A stretch of 64,000 nt of DNA from Polyangiaceae bacterium (GTDB taxonomy: Bacteria; Myxococcota_A; Polyangia; Polyangiales; Polyangiaceae): positions 248,001 through 312,000 of the forward strand of contig JAHBVY010000002.1 of NCBI GenBank assembly GCA_019637265.1, in the 5' to 3' direction. The notes beneath the pieces were generated by a model. That model worked only from the letters and a program-made list of their open reading frames with translations, did not search any database and had not been told where the DNA came from. This document shows positions 9,001-16,309 of this stretch, piece after piece; the stretch's first letter is position 1, and every line of letters starts with the position of its first letter. The position numbers and the translations under genes are program-made.

Positions 9001-10127
9001 AGGCGCTCTGCGCTCCCGGCAGGACCTGCGTCGAGGCCGCTGCCGACAACTGTCAGTGCGCAGCACCATGCGGCTCAGGCGAATTCAAGTGCCCCACCAG
9101 CTTCGAGTGCAAGCAGCTCGATCGCAGCGGCACCGGGGAGCCCGCAGGCAGCTTCTGCGTCGTCGACAACTGCGGGGACTGCTCCACCAAGACCGCGGCC
9201 TACCCGGACGGCTCCATCGCATGCGGGCCCGAGGGCACACCGGACGTCGGCGGCAGGCCCGTCCCGCTCTGTGAGTGCAAGGGCACCAGCGGCTGCTCCG
9301 GACCCTGCTTCGGCATCGCCTGCGGCGATGGCCAGCGATGCGTGCCCTACGGCCGCTTCGCGGGTGAGTGCAGGCCAGACACCAACTGCAACTTCTTCGG
9401 CTGCCAGAGCGGGAGGGCTTGCCACAACGACGTCTGCGTCGACGACCCCTGCGACCCCAACCCCTGTCAGCAAGACGAGGTCTGCAAGCCCACCATCAGC
9501 TTCACTGACTTCCGCTGCACACCCTCCTGCGCGGGCGTCGACTGCCAAGCTGGCGAGCGATGCGTCGACGGCGCATGCACCCCCACCGGATGCGACGAGC
9601 CATGCCAGGAAGGTGAGGTCTGCAAGGCAAACGGGGACGGCAGCTTCGCCTGCGGACCCAACGCCTGCGCCAACCCCTTCTGCGACGACGGAAAGTGGTG
9701 CAACCCGGCCACCGGAGCCTGCGGCGATGACCCCTGCTCCGGCGTCCTCTGCCCAGACTCCCAGCGCTGCGTGCTCGGGGAGTGCTTCGCTGGCTCAGGG
9801 GGCTCGGGTGGCTCCAGCGGCTCCGGGGGCACTGCGGGCTCAGGGGGGACCGCCGGCTCCAGCAGCGGCGCGACCGGTGGCTCCGCAGGCTCAGGGGGCT
9901 CTGGGGGGACCGCCGGCTCGCGGACCGATGAGCCCGCGCGCGGTGTCTGGGGCCTTCCAACCGGCGGCGGAGGCTGCGCGTGCAGCACGCCCGCGCCGCG
10001 CAGCGGGACCCACCCGGCTCTGCTCGGCGGGCTGGGGCTCTCACTGTTCTTGATCGGCCGGCGGCGACGCCGGATCGCAGCGACGCGCGAAGGAGCGCGA
10101 CACGGTACTCGAGGAGGCTCCCGATGA
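6012..10127 (+). CDS. Surface protein: VWA domain, 11 MopE repeats, MYXO-CTERM anchor (copy 2)
   Basis: 1371 residues with a signal peptide ending in LASPSLAQA. A VWA domain has MIDAS residues D58-x-S60-x-S62 (FMIVVDTSGSM) and VILVTDGEETC. The MopE body from base 7131 is almost identical to that of the upstream gene. The Cys-rich region, Gly/Ser linker and a MYXO-CTERM-type tail (CACSTPAP, hydrophobic helix, IGRRRRR) follow. The VWA half and the anchor helix have diverged from copy 1 while the middle has not, which suggests recent duplication with head replacement or gene conversion. The start has no obvious ribosome site; ATG 6033 is an alternative. The stop overlaps the next start (ATGA), so the three genes are probably one transcript. 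Confidence 0.85.
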   Translation: MYGRRLLMPHRLIRASAAAAVIGCVLASPSLAQAQNCSSPNPADWPPAAKPYFMIVVDTSGSMVACAAPGFESQWPHSCASAAPRNSCGMEPTRLNDAKCALRKTVQAFSGQVNFGLTTLSRQITGCNGAACTDTCTAANGLNCGVGTAGERYTGNGCGISGTDCGIASNTCSTGAVPPAPNLPSGWRAGGRVVVPLLQDPSPWSSVTPTSNVPELLSWFDGICDNRELFAAGNTPLGGALNTVHEYYISGWNSAWSGSNYCNSLGFSTHTPLTAQDPACRSLNVILVTDGEETCSGSPANSARDLFNTGVVVGGTRIPIRTQVIGFAGVPASFVNPIADRGDDGLLNSSTTALTANNEVDLAQALAQILSGSIRPEVCNNTDDNCNGCIDEGYTHYCNTRSDCCSGPRATCLAQYAASVAAGSPDVTRIPCVTSAQADNPLLGLCPNAGEQCNGVDDNCNGETDEGFGNPVCCPVPETCNGVDDNCDGIVDNAPGSSVPFSLPGCTQCVPSAEICDGCDNDCDGLVDEGIAPIACGFSPPANCAGTQTCSPGGSVTPGGCLPGHPASRLSACSSSPSTEVCDGIDNDCDGQVDEGIAPVACDVPGRPGLVYGGNSQCRRGTQACNGVCTGFVGPSTEICDGIDNDCDGLVDEGVLPGTGNECGTDAGQCQKGTTACVGGVLVCAGGTPPSPEVCDGIDNDCNGITDDAPLLDAPTDSACWGTDPAGCAPNPACAHQGLAWCAPPGATCKGTGSLTSPCQTGTLLCDGARGWICQGGTAPSPEVCDGADNDCNGSADDALGAPVGDACGSNVGQCQPGVLACNAGTLTCQGGVAPTTELCNGLDDDCDGTIDNGIPLGDSCAAPYDTNQFPGVRDFGACRPGVLSCDIGGSGTLVCNGGIGPQPEICDGIDNDCDGLIDEAGPAPDGIDGTASPSDPSLIIGAPCGSDVGQCTPGRLACVSGNVVCSGGVGPQPEVCDCLDNDCDGQVDEDAAADEEALCAPGRTCVEAAADNCQCAAPCGSGEFKCPTSFECKQLDRSGTGEPAGSFCVVDNCGDCSTKTAAYPDGSIACGPEGTPDVGGRPVPLCECKGTSGCSGPCFGIACGDGQRCVPYGRFAGECRPDTNCNFFGCQSGRACHNDVCVDDPCDPNPCQQDEVCKPTISFTDFRCTPSCAGVDCQAGERCVDGACTPTGCDEPCQEGEVCKANGDGSFACGPNACANPFCDDGKWCNPATGACGDDPCSGVLCPDSQRCVLGECFAGSGGSGGSSGSGGTAGSGGTAGSSSGATGGSAGSGGSGGTAGSRTDEPARGVWGLPTGGGGCACSTPAPRSGTHPALLGGLGLSLFLIGRRRRRIAATREGARHGTRGGSR
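7131..10006 (+). repeat. 2.8-kb near-identical direct repeat, copy 2
   Basis: Partner of 3045-5920 in direct orientation, 4086 bp downstream. It has the potential for unequal crossover or head swapping between the two VWA genes. The boundary on the 3' side is approximate because of indels in the linker. Confidence 0.9.
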
Positions 10128-13100
10128 GGTCCCAGGTTTGGTCTGTACTGCTGCTTGCTTGCGCGGGGCTCATGGGCGCCGCCGGCTGCACCACGGAGAG
10201 CTACTGCTTCAGCGACTGCGAGGGGCAACCCGGATCCGGCGGCTCCAGCGGCTCCCGGTGGGACGGGGGGGACCCCGATGGGATGGTGTTCGACTCGGGG
10301 ACGGGTGGGATCATCATCATCCCCGATTCAGGTCCGCTCCCTGACGGCTGCCTCGATCAAGAGCTGTGCAACGGGATCGACGATAACTGCAACGGCGAGA
10401 TCGACGAGGGCATCGACTACTCACGCCCACAGCACTGCGGCACCTGCGCCAACGACTGCACCCGCGGCGGCAACCTGGTGAACCCCACCTGCGATCCGCC
10501 GAGCGTGCTCGACGGCACCCAAGCGGGCACCTGCCGCTACGAGCGCTGCGCCGATGACTTCTACGACCTCGATGGAGATCCGTCGAACGGCTGCGAATAC
10601 TACTGCATCCACAACCCGAACGGCACCAACACCACGGACCCAGGCGGGGTGAACGGCTGCGGCAAGGACGACGACTGCGACGGGCAAATCGACGAGGACG
10701 TCGACACCTGCGGCGACGTCGAGAACTGCGGCCGCTGCGGCAAGCGTTGCGTGATCGCCAACGGGACCGCCCGCTGCGCCTCGAGCGCCGGCTCGGGGGA
10801 GTCTTGCACCGAGGCCAACACCCGCTGCGAGGTCGACCAGTGCGACCCGGGCTTCTACGACGTCGACGGCTCACCGGACAACGGCTGCGAGTACCAGTGC
10901 ACCCCCACGGGGCCCGAGGTGTGCGACGGCGTCGACAACGACTGTGATGGTCGCATCGACAACGTGGACGCCGACTTGGAGAACGCGCCGGGGGTCGGTG
11001 AGGACTGCTTCGGTGGCACGCAAGGCGTGTGCGCGAGCAGCGCCCACCGGGGGATCCGGAAGTGCATTGGCGGCGCGCTGCGCTGCTGCGACGTCAGCTC
11101 CAACGCGAAGACGGCGACCAACCCGAACCTGCCTGCGACCGGTGTGCGTAACGGCATCTGCGACGGCGACACCGCGCCCTTCGTCGTGACGCCTGGCGAG
11201 CTCCAGGAGACGTGCAACGGGCTCGACGACGACTGCAATGGTCAGGTAGACGACCAGACGATCGACTCCGGCGCCACCTGCGGCTCCTCGGTGGGCTCGT
11301 GCAGCGTGGGGACGCTCCAGTGCGAGCTGGGCACCCTCCAGTGCCGGGGCGCCACCGCGCCGACGGCCGACGTGTGCAATGGCCGCGACGACAACTGCGA
11401 CGGCGTCATCGATGGCGTCGTCGTCACCCCAGCGGTGCCCTGCACCACGGACGCCGCCTGCAGCGGCAGCGCGCGCTGCATCAACAACCTGTGCACCCTG
11501 CCTGCCCAGGGCATGGGGGTGGCCTGCGACGTGCCCCCCGCGACGCCACCGGGGGCCACCTCTCCCTGCCGCGCGGGGGTGCTGCAGTGCCTCGGCGGCA
11601 GCCCCACCTGCGTCGGCTCCATCCGCCCCACCACCAGCGTGGACACCTGCGGGGTGGACGCCAACTGCGACGGCACGTTGAGCAACCAACCTGACCTGCA
11701 GAACGACCCGAGGAACTGCGGCTCGTGCGGCAATGACTGCACCGCGCGCCCCGGCAACGGCGCCTGGGGTTGCTCGGCCGGCGCCTGCGTGTTCAACGGC
11801 TGCCGCCCCGGCTTCATCGAGTGCGGCGGCGCCGCCAACGACTGCGAGACGCCCTGCTCCGGCAGCCCCGGCGCCACCGAGATCTGCAACGGCATCGACG
11901 ACAACTGCGACTGCCAGGTGGACAACGTGCTCCCGGCGAACCGCCCGAGCCCGACGCAGGTGTGCGGCGTGAGCACCGCCGCCACGGATCCGAGCTGCAC
12001 CACCGGCGTGAACGTCGCGTGCAACGCGGGCGCGTGGCGCTGCACCTTCCCGAGCGGCTACTGCACCGGCACCGCGCCGAACTACTGCACCAACCCGGAC
12101 AACACCTGCAATAACCGCGACGACAACTGCAACGGCACCATCGACGACGACTTCCAGCTCGCCGTGGTCGGGCCGAGCGGCAACTACCTGGGCAAGGCGT
12201 GTAACAGCGACGACAACCTGCCCATCTCTCACGGCGTGTGTCAGGGCCAGGGCACCTACCAGTGCAACCCGACCAACCCGGCGCAGACCCGCTGCACCGC
12301 GACGAAGCAGACCCACCTGGCGAGCCCAGAGCTCTGCGACGGCAAGGACAACGACTGCGACGGCGACGTCGACGAGACCAAGTTCGCGCCCGGCAGCGAG
12401 CCCAGCTACGTGGTCCCAGCCGTCCGGCAGATCGCGAGCACCGGCGTCTTCATGTACATGTACGAGGCGAGCCGCCCCGGCGCCACCGCGACCAACCCGG
12501 GCCAAGGCAACGGCTGGCACTCGAACCCGCCCTCGACCGACACCGCCGACGAGACGCTCGCCTGCTCGGTGCCAGGCGTGGTGCCTTGGTTCAACGTCAC
12601 GCCCTCCGAGGCCGCTCAGACCTGCGCCGCGGTGGGCGGTCGCCTGTGTGAGCTGAGCGATTGGCAGCGCGCCTGCCGAGGCCCGAGCAACACCTGCACC
12701 CGGGGCTACGCCCCCGCCGCGGCCTGCACTTCGAACGGCAACTACCCGCAGGGCAACCCGCACTGCAACATCGGCCTCTACGACTGGGACGGCAACGCGA
12801 GCAACGGCATCACCGATGGCCTGCTCCCCACGGCCTACACGGGCGGCGGCGCCTCCCCCACGCTCACCAACTGCCGCGCGGATTGGTCAGGCAATGATGA
12901 CTACTTCGACATCATGGGCAACCTGCGTGAGATCACCTGGAACCGCACCAGCCCCGGGAGCAACGGCTGCACGCCGGAGAACCCGACCGACCCGAACTGC
13001 CTCTTCTCCCTGATGGGCGGCGCGTTCAACACCCAGTCGGAAGATGGCGCGGCCTGCGGCTTCACCTTCTACACGGTGAACTCGCAGTTCAAGCTGTTCG

Positions 13101-13141
13101 ACGTCGGCTTCCGCTGCTGCTTCGACTCGAACCCGCAGTGA
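10124..13141 (+). CDS. MopE-repeat lipoprotein with C-terminal FGE-sulfatase-like domain
   Basis: The start is the ATG overlapping the previous stop, preceded by GAGGAGG (10111-10117). The protein is 1005 residues. Its signal peptide ends in the lipobox GAAGC (Cys22), so it is lipidated. There are about seven canonical MopE units (for example ELCNGIDDNCNGEIDEG) plus degenerate ones, separated by Cys-rich spacers. From about residue 770 the sequence fits the formylglycine-generating-enzyme/SUMF1-like fold: VFMYMYEASRP, FNVTPSEAAQTCAAVGGRLCELSDWQRAC, DIMGNLREITWN, SLMGGAFN and FDVGFRCC. In stand-alone form such domains often act as binding or scaffold modules (EgtB/PvdO types) rather than sulfatase activators; which applies here is unknown. 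It is coupled to the VWA/MopE genes, suggesting a shared surface assembly. Confidence 0.85.
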   Translation: MRSQVWSVLLLACAGLMGAAGCTTESYCFSDCEGQPGSGGSSGSRWDGGDPDGMVFDSGTGGIIIIPDSGPLPDGCLDQELCNGIDDNCNGEIDEGIDYSRPQHCGTCANDCTRGGNLVNPTCDPPSVLDGTQAGTCRYERCADDFYDLDGDPSNGCEYYCIHNPNGTNTTDPGGVNGCGKDDDCDGQIDEDVDTCGDVENCGRCGKRCVIANGTARCASSAGSGESCTEANTRCEVDQCDPGFYDVDGSPDNGCEYQCTPTGPEVCDGVDNDCDGRIDNVDADLENAPGVGEDCFGGTQGVCASSAHRGIRKCIGGALRCCDVSSNAKTATNPNLPATGVRNGICDGDTAPFVVTPGELQETCNGLDDDCNGQVDDQTIDSGATCGSSVGSCSVGTLQCELGTLQCRGATAPTADVCNGRDDNCDGVIDGVVVTPAVPCTTDAACSGSARCINNLCTLPAQGMGVACDVPPATPPGATSPCRAGVLQCLGGSPTCVGSIRPTTSVDTCGVDANCDGTLSNQPDLQNDPRNCGSCGNDCTARPGNGAWGCSAGACVFNGCRPGFIECGGAANDCETPCSGSPGATEICNGIDDNCDCQVDNVLPANRPSPTQVCGVSTAATDPSCTTGVNVACNAGAWRCTFPSGYCTGTAPNYCTNPDNTCNNRDDNCNGTIDDDFQLAVVGPSGNYLGKACNSDDNLPISHGVCQGQGTYQCNPTNPAQTRCTATKQTHLASPELCDGKDNDCDGDVDETKFAPGSEPSYVVPAVRQIASTGVFMYMYEASRPGATATNPGQGNGWHSNPPSTDTADETLACSVPGVVPWFNVTPSEAAQTCAAVGGRLCELSDWQRACRGPSNTCTRGYAPAAACTSNGNYPQGNPHCNIGLYDWDGNASNGITDGLLPTAYTGGGASPTLTNCRADWSGNDDYFDIMGNLREITWNRTSPGSNGCTPENPTDPNCLFSLMGGAFNTQSEDGAACGFTFYTVNSQFKLFDVGFRCCFDSNPQ

Positions 13142-13151
13142 TGGCCTGAGC

Positions 13152-13197
13152 AGGAGCCCTCGCCCTGAGAGCCGCAGGCTATCAGGTGAGGGTTCCT
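13152..13197 (+). terminator. Long imperfect hairpin after the MopE operon
   Basis: The arms AGGAGCCCTCGCCCTGA and TCAGGTGAGGGTTCCT pair, with G-U pairs and one bulge. An inner AGCC/GGCT stem is also possible. It lies 10 bp after the stop of the FGE lipoprotein and has no clear U tract. Confidence 0.4.
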
Positions 13198-13309
13198 GAC
13201 GTAGAACAGCGGCTCCGCGAAGCGCCGAGGATAAAGTATGGGCTCCTGACGTAGGCACCTCACACTCAGGAAGGGGCACCCCCGGGCAAGGCTCAACCGA
13301 GCTCTCTTC

Positions 13310-13330
13310 GTTTGGGGTTGGGGGTTTGGC
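13310..13330 (+). repeat. Copy of dispersed T/G-rich intergenic motif
   Basis: GTTTGGGGTTGGGGGTTTGGC in the gap before the thymidine phosphorylase gene. It is the T/G half of the dispersed element. Confidence 0.4.
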
Positions 13331-13404
13331 AGCTGCCAACGCGGCGCTGAAATGGCTCCGCGCATCGTGTCGGCGCCGAGCCGCGATGATGGTAAGGAGG
13401 CGCC

Positions 13405-14712
13405 ATGAACCCGGTGGAGTGGATCCTCAAGAAGCGCTCGGGCGGCGAGCACACGGCCCAGGAGATCGAGGCGTTCATCCAGGGCTTCGTAAAAGGTCAG
13501 GTCGCTGACTATCAGATGAGCGCCTGGCTGATGGCGTCCTTCCTGAACGGGCTCAGCCAAGCGGAGACGGTCAGCCTCACCCAGGCCATGCTCCACTCGG
13601 GCGACGTGCTGGCGCTGCCCAGCGTGAAGGCGCCGAAGGTGGACAAGCACTCCACGGGCGGCGTGGGCGACAAAATCAGCATCTGCCTCGCGCCGCTGGT
13701 CGCGGCCTGCGGCGTGGCGGTGCCGATGATCTCGGGGCGCGGGCTGGGCCACACCGGCGGCACCCTGGACAAGCTGGAGGCCATCCGCGGTTACCGCGTG
13801 GAGCTCGACACCAAGCGCTTCGAGGCCATCGTGCGCGACGTGGGCACCTCCATGATCGGTCAAACGGCGCGCCTCGCGCCTGCCGATCGCCGCATCTACG
13901 CGCTGCGCGACGTCACCGGCACGGTGGAGTCGATCCCGCTGATCGTGGCGAGCATCCTGTCGAAGAAGCTCGCGGAGGGCATCGACGGCCTGGTGCTCGA
14001 CGTGAAGGTGGGCAGCGGCGCCTTCATGAAGGATCTGGGCTCGGCGAGGCAGCTGGCCCGCGCCTTGGTGCGGGTGGGCCGCGCCGCGGGCAAGCGCGTG
14101 GTGGCGCTGCTCACCCCGATGGACACCCCCATTGGCCTGACCATCGGCAACGCGCTGGAGACGCGCGAGGCCCTCGACGTGCTCTGGGATCGCGGCCCGG
14201 AGGACACTCGCGAGCTCACCTTGGCGCTCGGCGTGGAGATGCTGCTGGTAGCGGGCGTGGCCAAGCGCCCTGCAGAGGCGCGAAGGCAGCTCACGGCGGC
14301 GCTCACAGACGGCAGCGCCCGCGAGGTGATGCGCCGGATGATCCGCGCGCACTCCGGTGATCCGCGGGTCGTCGATGAGCCCGATCGCCTCCCCCGCGCG
14401 CCGCATCGCGTCGCCGTGAGCGCCCAGACGTCAGGTTACGTGACCCAGGCCGACGCGCTGGAGCTCGGCCTGTGCTCCCTCGAGCTCGGCGCCGGGCGCA
14501 AGCGTCAGGAAGATCGCGTGGACCACGGCGTGGGCATCGAGCTGGCGCGGCGCCCGGGCGACGCCGTCACCGCGGGGGAGCCGCTCTGCTGGCTCCACGT
14601 GAACCAGAAGCGGCAAGCGGAGGCCGTCAGCGCGCGGGTGCTCGCGGCCTTCCGCGTCGGGCGGCGCCGCGTCGCGCCACCGCCGCTGGTCTTGGAGCGC
14701 CTCGCCCGCTGA
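13405..14712 (+). CDS. deoA: Thymidine/pyrimidine-nucleoside phosphorylase
   Basis: 435 residues, starting at the ATG after AAGGAGG (13394-13400). It catalyses phosphorolysis of thymidine or other pyrimidine nucleosides to free base and (deoxy)ribose-1-phosphate in the cytoplasm. The family signatures are clear: the phosphate-binding loop KHSTGGVGDKIS, SGRGLGHTGGTLDKLE, TSMIGQTARLAPADRRIYALRDVTGTVES, and KVGSGAFMKDLGSARQLA. The C-terminal PYNP domain (VGIELARRPGDAVTAGEPL) is complete and the length is normal. Substrate preference (deoA versus pdp) cannot be settled from motifs alone. It is followed 13 bp later by a small exported protein gene. Confidence 0.93.
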   Translation: MNPVEWILKKRSGGEHTAQEIEAFIQGFVKGQVADYQMSAWLMASFLNGLSQAETVSLTQAMLHSGDVLALPSVKAPKVDKHSTGGVGDKISICLAPLVAACGVAVPMISGRGLGHTGGTLDKLEAIRGYRVELDTKRFEAIVRDVGTSMIGQTARLAPADRRIYALRDVTGTVESIPLIVASILSKKLAEGIDGLVLDVKVGSGAFMKDLGSARQLARALVRVGRAAGKRVVALLTPMDTPIGLTIGNALETREALDVLWDRGPEDTRELTLALGVEMLLVAGVAKRPAEARRQLTAALTDGSAREVMRRMIRAHSGDPRVVDEPDRLPRAPHRVAVSAQTSGYVTQADALELGLCSLELGAGRKRQEDRVDHGVGIELARRPGDAVTAGEPLCWLHVNQKRQAEAVSARVLAAFRVGRRRVAPPPLVLERLAR

Positions 14713-14725
14713 GCAGTTCGTTTCA

Positions 14726-15223
14726 ATGATGAAACAGCTCATCATCGCGCTCGGCTGCGCCGGCCTCTTGCTCACGCCGCGGCCAGCCCACGCGAGCGAT
14801 CCGGATCCGTGGTTCGGGCGCGACAAGTGGCTCCACTTCTCGGCCTCCGCGGCGCTGGCGGGCGTGGGCTACGCAGGGAGCTCCCTCGTGTTCGAGTCGC
14901 GCACCACGCGGGCCGCCGTGGGCGGCGGCTTCGCGCTCAGCGCGGGCATCACCAAGGAGCTTGTCGATCTCGGCGGCGGCGGTCACGCGTCGATGCGTGA
15001 CCTCACCTGGAACCTCCTCGGCACCTTGGTCGGCGTCGGGCTGAGCCTCCTCGTGGACAGCCTGCTCTCGCCGAGCAGCGACTCGCGCACATCCTTCTCG
15101 CCGTCCTCGCTGCAAGGCGATGGCTCGCGCGCGCTGGAGCTGCGCTCACCGCGCTCGCTCTCACCACACTGGCTCTCGCAACCCAGTGCGGGGCGCCCTA
15201 TGCTCGGCGCATGGGCTTACTGA
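14726..15223 (+). CDS. Small exported YfiM/DUF2279-like protein
   Basis: 165 residues. An N-terminal signal peptide (LIIALGCAGLLLTPRPAHA) precedes a compact region with DKWLHFSASAALAGVGY, GITKELVDLGGGGHASMRDL and WNLLGTLVGVGLSLLVD. This pattern (DKxxHF, then KExxDxxGGGHxSxxDLxxN) resembles the YfiM/DUF2279 family of periplasmic or membrane-associated proteins of unknown function. The Ser-rich tail has no recognisable motif. Its last 13 bases overlap the start of the downstream SDR gene, implying co-transcription with it. Function is unknown. Confidence 0.7.
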   Translation: MMKQLIIALGCAGLLLTPRPAHASDPDPWFGRDKWLHFSASAALAGVGYAGSSLVFESRTTRAAVGGGFALSAGITKELVDLGGGGHASMRDLTWNLLGTLVGVGLSLLVDSLLSPSSDSRTSFSPSSLQGDGSRALELRSPRSLSPHWLSQPSAGRPMLGAWAY

Positions 15224-16056
15224 AAGATCGAGTCGCGGTGGTCACCGGCGCGGGCGGTGGCATCGGCGCCGCCACGGCGCGCCTGTTCGCCGCCGAGGGC
15301 GCGAAGGTCGTCGTCAACGACGTGGGTGGTCAGCGGGACGGACGAACGGAGGACGCGGGCCCCGCGGCCGCCATCGTCAGCGAGATCGTCGCGAGCGGCG
15401 GCCAAGCGGTCGCCAGCGCGCACAGCGTCGCCACGCCGGAGGGCGCCGCGGCGATCATCCAGACCGCGGTGGACCACTTCGGGCGGCTCGACGTGCTGGT
15501 GAACAACGCCGGCATCCTGCGCGACAAGACGCTGCTCAAGCTGGAGCTCACCGACTGGGACGCCGTCATCGCGGTGCACCTCACGGGCAGCTTCCTCTGC
15601 ACTCAAGCGGCGGCTCGTCAGCTACGCGCCCAAAACAGCGGTGGCAGCATCGTCAACACCACGAGCGTCTCCGGGATGTTCGGCAACTTCGGGCAGACCA
15701 ACTACTCCGCCGCCAAGGCGGGCATCTACGGTCTCACGCGCACCACCTCCATCGAGCTCCAGCGCTTCGGCATCCGCGTGAACGCGGTCGCGCCGCTCGC
15801 CAAGACGCGCATGACGGAAGATCTCCCCATGTTCGAGAAGGTGGAGAGCATGACGCCGGAGCATGTCGCCCCCGTGCACCTGTTCCTGGCGAGCGACCTC
15901 GCGTCGGAGGTGACGGGCCAGGTGATCAGCGTCGCGGGCGGCAAGCTGTCGGCGTACGTCGTGCGGGAGACGCCGGGGCGGATGAAGGAAGTGGATTCGG
16001 GGGTTTGGCGAGCCACTGAGATCGCTGAGCACTTCGGCTCGATCACCAAGCTCTGA
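15211..16056 (+). CDS. Short-chain dehydrogenase/reductase (MFE-2 dehydrogenase-like)
   Basis: 281 residues of the classical SDR fold: cofactor loop TGAGGGIG (12-19), NNAG (98-101), and catalytic Ser near 152-154, Tyr165 and Lys169 (QTNYSAAKAG). The sequence VVNDVGG followed by a long insertion, and the ending VWRATEIAEHFGSITKL, resemble the 3-hydroxyacyl-CoA dehydrogenase unit of multifunctional enzyme type 2, so a role in acyl-CoA metabolism with NAD(P) is likely but not proven. The gene overlaps the preceding small exported protein by 13 bases, with no strong ribosome site of its own, consistent with translational coupling. Confidence 0.85.
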   Translation: MGLLKDRVAVVTGAGGGIGAATARLFAAEGAKVVVNDVGGQRDGRTEDAGPAAAIVSEIVASGGQAVASAHSVATPEGAAAIIQTAVDHFGRLDVLVNNAGILRDKTLLKLELTDWDAVIAVHLTGSFLCTQAAARQLRAQNSGGSIVNTTSVSGMFGNFGQTNYSAAKAGIYGLTRTTSIELQRFGIRVNAVAPLAKTRMTEDLPMFEKVESMTPEHVAPVHLFLASDLASEVTGQVISVAGGKLSAYVVRETPGRMKEVDSGVWRATEIAEHFGSITKL

Positions 16057-16309
16057 GCGGCCAGCTCGGCTGGGTGAGCCGCCACGCCGTACCGAAGGCC
16101 TGTATCGGCGCCTGATAGCCGGCCCCCGATAGCCTGCCTGTGGCCGGCCCCATGGCCGCCGCAGCCGGAGCTCCCGATCTTCGCCGCTGACCGGCCGCGC
16201 GCCCGGTGGATTGCCCGAGTGGGGGGCGGGTGTTAGCTTTTGCCGAGCCGCGGGGGCAGTCTGGCCGTTCACGCGCCCGGGCGGCGGCCCCCAGGGTGAG
16301 GCGCCCCCG

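Noticed and set aside
10871-12763. 630-residue open frame on the minus strand
   Set aside because: Antisense to the MopE/FGE lipoprotein gene, with Val/Ala/Arg/Gly composition typical of GC-rich complementary frames and no domain.
13069-14406. 445-residue minus-strand open frame
   Set aside because: It lies antisense to deoA, whose family motifs are unambiguous.
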